Part shown: positions 53,763 through 64,000 of the stretch, one piece after another | How the letters are laid out: each line of letters starts with the position of its first letter | Position numbering within the stretch: position 1 is the first letter of the stretch | Assembly: GCA_036365455.1 (NCBI GenBank) | Contig: JAWQUS010000008.1 | Coordinates: 13,251,501 to 13,315,500, forward strand | Length of the DNA: 64,000 nucleotides | From: Macrosoma leucophasiata | Lineage: Eukaryota; Arthropoda; Insecta; Lepidoptera; Hedylidae | Reading direction: 5' to 3' | The notes under the pieces: model-generated | What the model saw: only the letters and a program-made list of their open reading frames with translations | What the model was told of the DNA's origin: nothing | Databases searched by the model: none | Translations under genes and position numbers: made by a program

Positions 53763-54082
53763 CTTCAAGCATATAACGTCGTTAAAGCTTGATAACACAC
53801 CGATAACGATGTCCGAATCGTAAACCTAATAGCTTAGATTCCACCGTAAATCTGACTAACTACGCCTACGCTGGGAGAAAAATCAATACAGGTCTCGCAG
53901 CTCCCAGATAGTTCCACGAAATTACATATTTTTGTATGCGGCAACTCCGGTATATAAAATTACATGTGAAATATTGAGTAAATATCTAACAGTTATTTAC
54001 AACCACCAATATAATAGTATAGGTATAACTTTTATAATGAACCGGACATTATATTTCACCGGTAAAAGTGTCCCAGGCATAG
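53763..54082. other. Upstream region of the Tudor gene
   Basis: Expected to hold its promoter. No core element can be named with confidence. Confidence 0.3.
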
Positions 54083-54244
54083 GTACCTACTAGGGTTGTT
54101 GAGGAAGTGATTATGAGGAAGAGGAGGAGGAAGAGGAATTTTGATGCGCCAATTTAGAGGATGCGGATGAGGAAGAGGATATTTTTATGAGGAAGAAGAT
54201 GAGGAAGAGGAAGAGGAAGCAGATGACATAATAATAATAGCAAC

Positions 54245-54625
54245 TCTTGAAACGTCCCACTGCTGGGCACTGGGCACGAGTCTCTCCCCTTCTTGAGGGG
54301 AGGTCTGGAGCTTACTCCACCACGCTGCTCCAATGCGGGTTGGTGGAGTTACTTGCAAGGGTTAGTGGCCAACCCGCTGTCGGATGTTTTCAAACCGCCC
54401 ATAAAGCCTCCGACAAGGTTTAACGACTGCTATCTGTCGATAGCAACCGGGACCGTCGGCGTCCTGCTCTCCGAAGCACGAAAATGCGCATTTTAATTTG
54501 CCACTAGTGGTCACCCGTCACACACCCGACCGCACCCGTATCGCTTAATCGAGTAGATCGCTTGCGTTCTACACCAGCCGGGAGGCCTTGCGCGCTACAG
54601 AAAGATGAGAAGAAGATGATACGAA
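54245..54625 (+). repeat. dispersed repeat with GTCCCACTGCTGGGC motif
   Basis: AACGTCCCACTGCTGGGCAC, ACGAGTCTCTCCCCTTC, then GGTTGGTGGAGTTACTTGC and CCGGGAGGCCTTGCGCGC, ending AGAAGAAGATGAT. A common lepidopteran type of non-LTR 3' region; exact class not assigned. Confidence 0.5.
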
Positions 54626-54707
54626 GATATAGGTAAATACTAGCGGACCCAACCTAAAATCCGCTGTCCTGTCTCTATCTACTTAACTAAGTATATATAT
54701 ATATACA

Positions 54708-54772
54708 AAAAAATAATTAAAAGAGCATTTTGTAGTGGTTGGTCCACTAAAAAATGCTTTTTAATTATTTTT
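54708..54772. repeat. imperfect hairpin
   Basis: AAAAATAATTAAAAGAGCATTT pairs with AAATGCTTTTTAATTATTTTT around GTGGTTGGTCCAC, inside a Helitron-like segment (54641-54840). Confidence 0.6.
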
Positions 54773-54844
54773 ACTATGAATCTAAAATCTAAACCATTCT
54801 CAAAACACGTACGATAAAGAATCATCAAAATTGGTCCAGCAGTT

Positions 54845-55560
54845 AAGGACGAGTTCAGTGACATATCTACACAACGACATTGCTAAGGCCTTTGGCCGGG
54901 TCTGGCACAGGGCACTTCTCGCGAAAATTCTTCCATCCTACGGTCTTCCCGAGAGGCTATGCAACTGGACAGACAGACTTTTCTGTCTGAAAGTCTTAGT
55001 TGACTGTCAGCGCTCAGACAGACTACCTATCAACGCTGGTGTGCCGCAAGGCTCTGTGCTATCTCCCACGCTTTTTCTTCTGCACATCAATGAAATGTTG
55101 GAGCAAAACTCCAATTTTCATTGCTAGACCGATGATAGTACGGGATATGCACACTACACTAGCCGTACAAATGCCTCTCGGACACTTATTGAGGAAAGAA
55201 GGACTAGACTTGTGTCTGAAATCGTCTCGAATTGAGGTCGACTTAATTTAATGCAGTTCAACCCCTCGAGGACACAAGTCTGCACGTTCACCGCTAAAAA
55301 AACGCCATGCATTGTAGCACCACAGTTCCAGGGCATTCCGATCGCCGTTGGTAAGAGTATCTGTATCCTGGGCGTTGACATATCGAACGAAGTGCAATTC
55401 GGGGGCCACATTGAGTGTAAGACCAAGTTGGCATCCAAAAAGCTAGGGGTGCTTAACAAAGTCAGGGCAGTATTCACTTTCACTTCGGGGCAGCTACTAC
55501 TACTCATACGTGGCCCGTCTGCTTGTCTGTCAACCTACAGACATAAAAAAAACACACGCA
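54845..55560 (+). pseudogene. non-LTR retrotransposon reverse-transcriptase fragment
   Basis: Degenerate jockey/R1-group sequence. LHNDIAKAFGRVWHRALLAK carries the first catalytic Asp region, GVPQGSVLSPTLFLLHIN is the conserved turn, and the YADD-type motif has decayed to a stop followed by TDDST. After a frameshift, QFNPSRTQVCTFTAKKTP and ILGVDISNEVQFGGHIECKT, then KLASKKLGVLNKVR continue the post-polymerase region. The 5' part and 3' end are missing and several stops intervene. It lies inside the hAT-like element. Confidence 0.8.
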
Positions 55561-56464
55561 CACCAAAAAAAAAAGATGAGTGAATGACACAATTTCATTT
55601 AGGAATTGAAATGAAAATAAGAATGCAGTCTTTATTTCTTTGTTAATTAGGTATTTAAGTCGAATATTATTAATCAAAATAAAAGAATTGAATACTATTA
55701 ATCGAAATTTATTTTAAACAGTGAGGTTAATTTTTATAAAAAAATATTTGGACGCTGTTTCCCCAACAACCGGTTTTATAGCTCACCATATACATATACC
55801 AATACAGCATTGCTAAAAAGTCGTTTGCTGGTACATTTGATGGAAGAGAAGATAGGTATTGTAAAGATACAGTTCTGTAAAGCTCCGAATATTTCGATTT
55901 TTTAAGTTGAGTACGCGTATAAACCAAATAATGTATGTCAATAAAATTAAAACAAACAATCAAGGAACAGCGCCGGTGGCGGGTGGGAAGGTCTCGCTCG
56001 CCTGTTCGGCCTGGCACCGTGCTACGGCGTGTGCGTTGCCATTGATACGCGACGCGCATGCGCAACAAAATTCCTCATAAATTCTTCTTAAATTTTGAGG
56101 AAGAGGTAGCGGAAGAGGATTTATTTATTTTAATTTTTGAGGATGCGGAAACGGTTGAGTATCCCAAAATATTGCGGAACTTCCTCATTATGAGGAAGAG
56201 GTAGAGGAATCCTCAGCAACCCTAGTACCTACTTACTAAGTTATAGGCGGCGGCGTTAGCATTTCCGACAGTTTCAATCAATCTGCATTTATTATGCCCG
56301 TCAATTCCAAATGGAAGTATTATTTTAAATTTTATAAAAAATTTGAAGGTCTGTCTCTATGTGCTTATGTTACTTAGCTTGAACATCTATATTTGATTAT
56401 ATAATTTGTTTTATAGAAAACCAAAATTTATTTTCAACAATGAGATATAGATATGCAAATACTA

Positions 56465-56605
56465 CTTTACTGGTGGTAGAGCTCTACTGACGGAGCTCGC
56501 AGGAGTAAGCACCACCGCATTACCTTATCTGCCGCCAAATGGTAGTGTTCAGCACTATCGTGTTCCGGTTAGATGGTAATGTAACAACTTAGGTTTCAGG
56601 GGTCA
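56465..56605 (+). repeat. SINE-like family B, 3'-truncated
   Basis: ACTGGTGGTAGAGCTCTACTG to ACTTAGGTTTCAGGGGTC; lacks the 3' third. Confidence 0.7.
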
Positions 56606-57644
56606 TCTTCTTCTTCTTCTCTTCTTAAGTGAATAAACATGTATCTAATCAAAATTTACATAAACAAAATGATACAGCTTACTTGAACACAGGATGAGCA
56701 ACAGATATTACAAGATTTTTTCCAATGAGTGCACCGGGCATGTAGTGCGAGTATTTGCGACGAATACTCACTACGTAGGGATGTTCCCGTATAGTCACCC
56801 GGTAGCCTCTAAATATCTGTAATGAAATCCATACGCTCTACATACCTAATATTATTTATATTATATAATATTATTTATTATTATTAAAATGATCTGTTAT
56901 TTTGAAAATTTGCAGGCAAACGGGCATCGCCAGTCGACTATGCAAAGGGGAGTTCCCCTGGCTAAGTTAAGATAGTAAGACTAGCTACAGTCCATAGAGT
57001 ACCATAGAGTCGATTTAAGTGCGTGGTGGTGGTCAAAAATGCACAACTTCTATTCAAGTTTTGACTTCTTACCGGCATTCCCGTAGTGCAACCCGTTGTT
57101 TTTTTTTCTCACGCATATTTTTTACTGGTTGTCCGATTTTTATGATTCTTGTTTTAATCGACAGAGTAGTTATAACTATTATCTACAAAATTGACCCATT
57201 TTGATTTTATTAAAAACACCACTTGGAAGGGTCCGAAAATCGGAGATTACCTACCAATATTATTAACTAATTGTCCTCAAATTACTTTCTGATTGAGATA
57301 ATCGATTTACATTGTTTTTTTTACTACGTATAGGTATACTTAGTTACTTTGAAGTCAGTGTTAGTTCGACGTCGACTCCAAATGTATAAGATACCTACAT
57401 GAAAACAGCTTTTAATTTCTTTTTCTTTATATCTTTTCACTTTTTCTTTTCGGAGGTATTTTTTTGATTGGGATTAAAAGTTATAAGTAGAGTTGTTTTC
57501 CCTCAATTTGGAATGTCCATGTCAATATTATGTATTTTTGGTATTCATCTTTGCAATCTCCGACGAATCTATCTGTCTATCAATAAAAATATAAAATAGA
57601 AACAAAATTCTTAACAATGACTAAGTGAGAACCTATGTGAGTTT
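56606..57644. other. No recognisable feature
   Basis: Includes a TCTTCTTCTTCT tract at 56605-56630 and a short GGCAAACGGGCATCGCCAG repeat fragment at 56925. Confidence 0.35.
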
Positions 57645-57802
57645 TACTGGTGGTAGAGCTCCAGTGACGAAGCTCGCGGGTGTAGGCACCACATTATTGT
57701 TCCGGTCAGTTGGTGATGTACGACCCTGTAATTGCCGGCACAGAGGCGTAATACCTTAGGCCTCTACATTGAAATCTGTGATTCTTTCTTGTTATCAATG
57801 TA

Positions 57803-57865
<63 letters not shown>

Positions 57866-57900
57866 AATGTATGCTTGTTTGCCACTTCATGACATAAAAA
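57645..57900 (+). repeat. SINE-like family B with an (AT)n expansion
   Basis: ACTGGTGGTAGAGCTCCAGTG to TTTGCCACTTCATGACATAA, internally deleted. An (AT) run of about 50 bp (57807-57858) sits where other copies read CAATGTGAACTGCATGC. Confidence 0.75.
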
Positions 57901-58099
57901 ATGTAGCTGTAGGTAAATGTTGTAATGTCTACTCTAAAATAGTCTAAATTTTTTAAACGTTATACCTATTTCTTTTTCAAATTTCTTAGTAAGTCTTAGA
58001 GATACCTGGTTGTTTGTTATCTTTTATCCCACCGGTATGGAAACAGGCGGGCTCAGTTAGTTTATTCTAGGTATGTATAGCTGGTTACCACTGATTTGC

Positions 58100-58617
58100 A
58101 AGTCAAATCTATACTTATAATAAATCTGTAGAAGTGTAAGTTCTGTACATTAAAAATATTGAAAAAATAAATACCAGGGGATGTAGATCGATACCGAACA
58201 CAAATATGTGAAAAATGGGAGTCTGTCTGTCTGTCTGTCTGTCTGTTTGTTCAAGCATCACATAAAAACTACCGGTCCGATTACAATGAAACTTGGTATG
58301 ATTATACTTTAACCTTTGGCGCACAACACTGGGTACTTTTTATCCCGAAAAAATGTCTGTTTGTGTGTGTGTTTGTGCACGCTAATATCAGAAACGGCTT
58401 ATTCGATTTGCGGTTTGCACTAATATATTGTAGTAAGTTTCACTTAACATTTAGAGTTTGTTTTATGTGAATCGGTTAAGAAATAAAAAAGTTATGTCAA
58501 TTTAAAGAATCGTATCGAATATTTTTAAGCTATTCTGTATCTTAGTTATATCTTTTAGGGAGTTAAGTACCTAATAGGTAAAAACGGATCCTACGGATAA
58601 CTAATCCTCCGCTGTCT

Positions 58618-58651
<34 letters not shown>

Positions 58652-58680
58652 CACCAGGCTGTATCTCATAAATAGTGATA
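58100..58680 (+). repeat. Helitron-like repeat related to 10081-10690
   Basis: ACTTATAATAAATCTGTAG, ACCAGGGGATGTAGATCG, GGCGCACAACACTGGGTAC and TACGGATAACTAATCCTCC in the same order as the copy in the hAT-like element, with CTGT/CCGT runs expanded. Confidence 0.6.
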
Positions 58681-58804
58681 GCTAGAAAGCTAACATTTTC
58701 ACAAATTATGCATTTCTATTACCGCTATAATGTAGACGCTTAAAATTATCACAGAACTTTTAGGTCTTATGTTGTATTGTAGCTTCCATAATAAATCTAT
58801 ATAC

Positions 58805-59390
58805 ATACATACAAATAAATAAAATTGGAGTGTCTGTTTGTAATATTAAAATAACCGCTTTTTACTAAACGCATATGTATGTATACACGGTACATATACC
58901 AAAACAACATATTTTACCATTTTTGTCTGTCTGTCTGTCTGTTTGGCGGGGCTAATCTTGGGAACGGCTTGATTTTGACGATTTTGACGGGACTTTCACT
59001 GGCAGATAGCTGATATGATAAGGAGTAACTCAGGCTACTTTTGTCTCCATACATCCATCCATACATACATACATACCTATATACAAAAAAGTAGAATTGG
59101 AGTGTCTTCGACTTTGACGGAACTTTCACTGGCAGATAGCTGATGTGATAAGGAGTAACTTAGGCTACTTTTATCTCCATACAACCATACATACATACAT
59201 ACCTACATACAAATAAATAGAATTTGTGTGTCTCCGATTTTGACGGGACTTTCACTGACAGATGGCTGATGTAATAAGGAGTAACTTACGCTTCTTTTAT
59301 ACTAGCTGCGCCCACGACTTCGTCCAGGTAGATTCTGAACAATCATACTTTTTCTCACGTAGACGAAGTCGCGGGCACAGCTAATCTTAC
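58805..59390. repeat. Helitron-like element with internal tandem units, copy 3
   Basis: Same start as 20340 (AATAAATAAAATTGGAGTGT) and three GACGGGACTTTCACTGGCAG-type units, ending in opposed ACTAGCTGCGCCCACGACTT and GACGAAGTCGCGGGCACAG termini. Confidence 0.65.
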
Positions 59391-60454
59391 ATAATAATGT
59401 GTCTTTTCTTCCATACACGTATGGGGTTATACTACATAAAGGTAAAGAACGAAGTGTTCAATTACTTTACGATTAAGTATAGGAATGTCGCCAGCTTTTG
59501 GATATCCGTAATTCTGGAACAGGATATTATATACCTCACGGGTGTCATTGGGTGAAGTCTCAGGTTGAGCATTACTGTTCGAAGCCCACAAAACTGTAAT
59601 AGTATAAAAGGTAGCACATAATTCAAGATTCTAAAGACTGTACGTATTTAATAAAATATTTACTCACCTAATAATATAAATTGAATGAAAGCTGCCATTG
59701 TTCGTGACATTATTTAACGTTAATTAATCTAGAAGGCTGATAAGGTACCTACATCCTTATTTTGCCATTTTTCTACATCATTAAAAATATTTTTGACAAT
59801 GTAACACATTTAGAACTTACCTACCTTATATTCTGGAAGTGCACCTTATTTAAATCTACCGAAATGTTTTTTAAAATAAATATATTAAACTGTATGCGTA
59901 TATTATTATGTAAATGACCATGACCATCCATGACCTTATACGTATATGATCAAAGGTTACCTATAGGTAGTCACCTAAAGGTATCTTGTACTTATATTTT
60001 GATACGTAGGCACCTACTTACAATCATAATAAGATCATCAAAAGATAAGGATAAAAATCTTCTACATATTACATTAATTAAATACTTACGATAAGGATTA
60101 GCTGCATGCATTTGAGTTTATGTTGTTATCACGTGTTTTAGATACCTACAAGCTGGCCTGAACCGGTCAGGACTCGCAATAGGGTTGATAGATTCACACA
60201 TATCAATTACCTAAAGGGTACACCTAGAGTTACCTATCCAATTTTTCTTTTAATTTCAAGAATACCAATAACTTCGATACCAGGTATTACCACAGTATAA
60301 GTACATACAGTAGTTTATCGCCTTTGAAGTTTTGCAATATGCCGCCTTCACCCATAAAAACGCAAATTCATTAAGGTTGTCACATTTTTTGTTTTTATTT
60401 AAGTACGGTGTTTGTAACGCGTCAGTTTACGTTGAACATATATAAAAATCCTTA
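59391..60454. other. No recognisable feature
   Basis: AT-rich intergenic DNA; no coding or repeat boundary seen. Confidence 0.4.
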
Positions 60455-60610
60455 AACATCACGCCTGTAATCCCCTAAGGGGTAGGCAGAGGTAAATGGA
60501 TTCATGCATACCTACATCCTCGATTTGCCGGTCATGTTTTGGCCCCTGTAACAAGCGGCGAGTCTGTTGACATCTCCGGGCACTTTTCCAAATTTTGAGG
60601 TACTGGGAAG
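60455..60610 (-). repeat. tRNA-derived SINE, family C, 5'-truncated
   Basis: Minus strand: complement of CATCACGCCTGTAATCCCC, TGCCGGTCATGTTTTGGCCC and GTTGACATCTCCGGGCAC. The tRNA-like head is absent. Confidence 0.7.
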
Positions 60611-61547
60611 CCTCCAGAAAATAGAAAAATCTATCAAACTATAAATAGCTCAACCTATCAACAATTTACCAGTCTTTCATCAATCTACCAGTATTGCAGT
60701 TGGGCGATCTATCAGTACGACAGAATTTTAACAATTATAATGTACCGATCCTAATAGGTATTCATCCATACGTTTTTAACTCCGTCCTACCTACCTACCT
60801 ACATACAAACAAAAAAAATATTTAGAGTTTTCTTTAAAGATTGTTCGTTTTAAGTGAAGTAAGTATGTACATAAAGTGTAAAATATAACACATTACGAAA
60901 ATTAGAATGAAATACTAACAGTAAAGTTGACATACGCATGTCGTTCAATCTAAGTAATGTTTTTTTGGAACCCACCCGAGTGAGTCCAACCTCAGCAACT
61001 TGTATTGATAATATATTTTGTGATCTTAAATATTTAGATAAAAATATTATTAACTGCATGCCTTCGGATTATAGCGGGCTAATAATGACTTTTGCCACTG
61101 TTAATAGTAAAAAAATTACACAAAAACATACACACAAATAATTTCTGCTAAATTAAACCATTTTAATGACATGTTAATTAAAGAGTTATATTCCCAAAAG
61201 TTTGATTCAAAATTGTAATGAGCAAATTTTTAAGGTACTTGATACACAATTTAAAATTAAAACTAAATCTACCAAATATAAATTTAGTTTCTGTGATTGA
61301 GCTACAACTGGCATTGATTATTCGAATTATATGGCCTTAAGAATTGTATGCAAGACGAAAAACTTAATAAATATATTGCTACATATTCAAAAATTTTCAA
61401 AAATGTGTGTCAAAAGGCAAAGTCTATATATTTGAGTAGGAAAATAATAAATGCAGACGATAAGATGAAGGCTACGTGGAAAGTAATAAACAGTGAAGCA
61501 GGCAAAAATAAACGGAGTGATGTTCGCGTGATTTTGGAGACATCTCA

Positions 61548-62421
61548 AGGTGGGTTTAGACCAAACGAGCGAATGCTCATTCTATCCCCACTACATCAAA
61601 TTCTTCTAGTGTAAACAGGCGTAGAGCATTATTTCGTTGTTCTTAGTGCGTTCGCAAAGATTCTATAGAATATTCTAAGAATGCTCGCTCACTTGATGTA
61701 AACGGCGCAAGAGCGCGCGAACAGTTGCTTAGAGCGTTCTAGCGTGTTCGGACGTGCTCGCGCCACTGAGCGGTCTCATCAAAGCGTTCTTGTGTTCTAG
61801 CGATTGTTTACGTATTTTTATTTAGATATTTTAGTAAAATACATCAGGCTTTCATAGGAATCTCCAGTTGCCAAAAATCGCAAAGTCACTGCTAGTTTGT
61901 CATATGCAGGAATCGAGTCTCTAAAATTCGTACTTGATTTTCGAATTTTTTTGATGGTCAGAGATAGTAAATGATCAAAATCCTCTGGCGCCATTCTACA
62001 AAAGTTTTGGAATTGTCCACTTTCTTCTTGTTTTCGCATATCCGTCATTGTTTCACCTACATTATCCAGTGTCCTTCGATGCATTAAATTTGTAACCCAC
62101 CAACGTCTCTTCCTTCTTTTGTTTTTGAGTTTTTGCGACAAAATAATAAATGCAGCACTTGCAATAATTATATCGCTGTCAGAGTCAGACATAACGAAGC
62201 ACTACCAATACCAACCACAGAATTGACACGAATGAGCAAAGAACATTCGATCTAGCTTTTGTTTACACTAAAAGATTACGAAAGAATGCTCTTGTTCTAG
62301 CTCTAGCTCTATGTTCGTTTGATGTAAATCGATACCTCTAGCTTTTGTTTACACTAAAAGATTACGAAAGAATGCTCTTGTTCTAGCTCTAGCTCTATGT
62401 TCGTTTGATGTAAATCGACCT
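61548..62421. mobile_element. PIF/Harbinger-type element inserted in the LINE
   Basis: Ends AGGTGGGTTTAGACCAAACG and, inverted, AGGTCGATTTACATCAAACG. TCA is duplicated at 61545-61547 and 62422-62424. Removing the element and one TCA rejoins the LINE as TCT CAG GGT ACT GTG in frame. The right end carries an exact 86-bp tandem duplication (62251 and 62337) that includes terminal sequence. Confidence 0.85.
61818..62192 (-). pseudogene. Harbinger transposase, N-terminal fragment
   Basis: 124 residues: MSDSDSDIIIASAAFIILSQ, then KRRKRRWWVTNLMHRR, QFQNFCRMAPEDFDHLLSLT, FRDSIPAYDKLAVTLRFLAT and GDSYESLMYFTKISK. This matches the N-terminal part of Harbinger/HARBI1-like nucleases (RRWWVRP, F.RM....F..LL, T.R..I....RLAVTLRFLATG). 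It stops at 61818, before the helix-turn-helix is complete, and the catalytic DDE domain is absent. The element therefore depends on a transposase made elsewhere. Confidence 0.85.
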
Positions 62422-64000
62422 TCAGGGTACTGTGAGTTCGAATCCTGACATTGCTCAGCACTTTGTAGAATACTTTGCTAATATTCCCTTTGAAATTACA
62501 AAACCCTCAAACTCATCCTCTTTATTATCTATTGATATTCTGAAAACTAACGTAGAAGCTTGTACTATTCAATTTAGGTTTAAGCATGTTAGCTCACAGT
62601 CTGTAAGATCAGCTTTTCATCAACTTAAAATAAAAGCTACCGAAGATATTTATGGCATGTCTGTTATGGTGTGTAAGTCGACCTTAGCTCCTTACTTAGC
62701 ATCAATTTTTAACTTATGTATTGATCAGGGAGTCTTTCCAGATTTATTAAAGTTTAGTAAAGTTGTACCGTTATTTAATCAGGTGACAATAAAAACCCTA
62801 ATAATTATAGACCGGTATCTATTCTGCCCGTTCTCAGTAAAGTGTTCGAAAAACTAATGCTTACTCAATTGCTGCAACATTTCAATACAAATAACATCTT
62901 ACACGAACAGCAATTTGGTTTTACAAAAGGACGTTGTACAACCGATGCCGGTGTAGCTTTATTAAAACATATTTTTGAAGCTTGGGAGGATTCACAAGAT
63001 GCTATAGGTATATTTTGCGACCTTTCTAAGGCGTTTGACTGCGTGGACCACAATACATTAATTGGCAAACTTGATCATTATGGACTTGAAAATAAAGCTC
63101 TTCAACTTGTTCAATCATACCTTAAGGATCGGGAACAAGTAGTTCAATGTTGTAAAATCTCAAGGTGAAAAGACAGGAATGGGTGTCCCACAGGGCTCAA
63201 TATTAGGACCATTTCTGTTTTTAGTCTACGTTAATTATTTACTTCATTTGATGCCTAACAGTATGCCCAAAACAATTTTATTTGCAGACGATACTTCAAT
63301 AGTTTTTAAAGTGAACAGACGAAATCCAGATTACGATACTGTAAATAAGGTCATAGGAGAAGTACATAAATGGTTTACTGTCAATAATCTTGCACTGAAT
63401 AGTAAAAAAACCAAATGTATCCGTTTTACCCTCCCTAATGTAAAAAGACAATGAACAATGACAAAATTCAATTTGTTGATGACGCTACCTTCTTGGGAAT
63501 AACGCTTGACTCGAAGTTACAATGGGGACCACATATTAGGCAGTTAGCGAAACGTCTGAGTGCCGCAGATTATGCTGTTAGAAAAATTAGGCAATTAACT
63601 GATGTAGACACTGTAAGACTTGTTTATTTTAGCTATTTTCACAGTGTCATGTCCTATGGTATTTTATTGTGGAGTCGAGCGACTGACGTACAATCAATTT
63701 TCGTATTACAGAAGAGAGCCATTAGAGCGATGTATAACTTACGTAGTCGTGATTCTTTGAAAGAACTATTTAAAGAAATAAATATAATGATAGTCCCTTG
63801 CCATTACATCTATGAAAATATACTTTTCACGAGGAAAAATTTACATCTGTTTGATAAAATCTCCGATAAGCATAGTTATAACACGAGGAATAAGAACAAG
63901 TTGTCTCTGTCAAGTTTTCGACTGACGAAAACTCATACATCTTTCCTAAAATATAGTGTAGAATTTTATAACAAGATCCCATCCGGGATTGCTGAACTCA

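Larger units (their letters stand above)
54091..56224. mobile_element. hAT-like composite element with purine-rich ends and 8-bp duplication
   Basis: Ends TAGGGTTGTTGAGGAAGTG and, inverted, TAGGGTTGCTGAGGATTCC. GTACCTAC is duplicated at 54083-54090 and 56225-56232. Both subterminal regions are rich in GAGGAAGAGG-type words (54105-54230; 56085-56215). The interior is foreign: a SINE/LINE tail (54245-54620), a Helitron-like piece and a reverse-transcriptase fragment. No hAT transposase is seen. Confidence 0.78.
60940..64000 (+). mobile_element. CR1/jockey-like LINE, decayed, running off the window
   Basis: Endonuclease tail, linker, reverse transcriptase and C-terminal region appear in order on the plus strand, spread over several frames, interrupted by a Harbinger-type element at 61548-62421. 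The 3' end lies beyond 64000. Confidence 0.85.
60944..64000 (+). pseudogene. LINE ORF2 pseudogene (endonuclease, reverse transcriptase)
   Basis: 60944-61110: endonuclease end (RVSPTSATCIDNIFCDLKYL, then CMPSDYSGLI, where SDH has become SDY). 61348-61547: linker (KNVCQKAKSIYLSRKIINAD, then KATWKVINSEAGKNKRSD). After the inserted element: SSNPDIAQHFVEYFANIPFE, then FGFTKGRCTTDAG, FCDLSKAFDCVDH (first catalytic Asp), [20 protein letters not shown] and FADDTSIVF (catalytic Asp pair). From 63451: FVDDATFLGITLDSKLQWGP and the C-terminal helical region to the window edge. Frame breaks lie near 62785, 63165 and 63450. The catalytic aspartates survive, but the ORF is broken. Confidence 0.88.

Overview
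This is animal nuclear DNA, almost certainly from a moth or butterfly (Lepidoptera). Genes have GT-AG introns. The background is AT-rich and full of short motifs such as TAGGTACCTA. The repeats are of lepidopteran type: three related mariner copies, tRNA-derived SINEs, Helitron-like elements ending CTAG, RTE and CR1/jockey LINE fragments, and hAT and Harbinger remnants. Nothing bacterial or viral is visible.

Genes. (1) A plus-strand gene spans 4426-35692. I joined six exons by splice sites and phase into one 627-residue secreted protein: signal peptide, long coiled coil, C-terminal fibrinogen-like domain. The architecture fits the neurogenic protein Scabrous, but the name is tentative. Its 17.7-kb first intron and 8-kb third intron hold most of the repeats in the first half. 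(2) A minus-strand gene at 40773-41290 has two exons, a 95-bp intron and an AATAAA signal; it encodes about 140 residues of a protein I do not recognise. (3) A minus-strand terminal exon at 42798-43034 encodes the end of a chymotrypsin-fold protein whose catalytic serine position is proline, so it is a serine-protease homologue; no upstream exons were found. (4) A minus-strand gene at 51275-53762 encodes a 404-residue protein with two extended Tudor modules, starting from a 22-nt coding exon; a germline or piRNA-granule role is likely by family.

Layout. 1-4400: repeats and mariner copy 1. 4426-35692: fibrinogen-domain gene, with long-terminal-inverted-repeat elements, a 2.1-kb hAT-like element carrying a 15-bp minisatellite, nested SINEs and LINE tails in its introns. 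35693-51000: mariner copies 2 and 3, a 32-bp tandem array, the unknown gene, the protease-homologue exon, and a 1.7-kb element with an 8-bp target duplication that splits a SINE. 51275-53762: Tudor gene. 54091-56224: a second 2.1-kb hAT-like element containing LINE debris. 56465-60610: SINEs and Helitron-like repeats. 60940 to the window end: a decayed CR1/jockey-like LINE interrupted by a Harbinger-type element; removing that element restores the LINE reading frame.

The host genes do not form a functional cluster. The most informative content is a set of transposons whose exact ends and target duplications can be read directly, and an inverted-repeat family with a tRNA-like core. All gene models rest on splice motifs and frame; no expression data or database searches were available.
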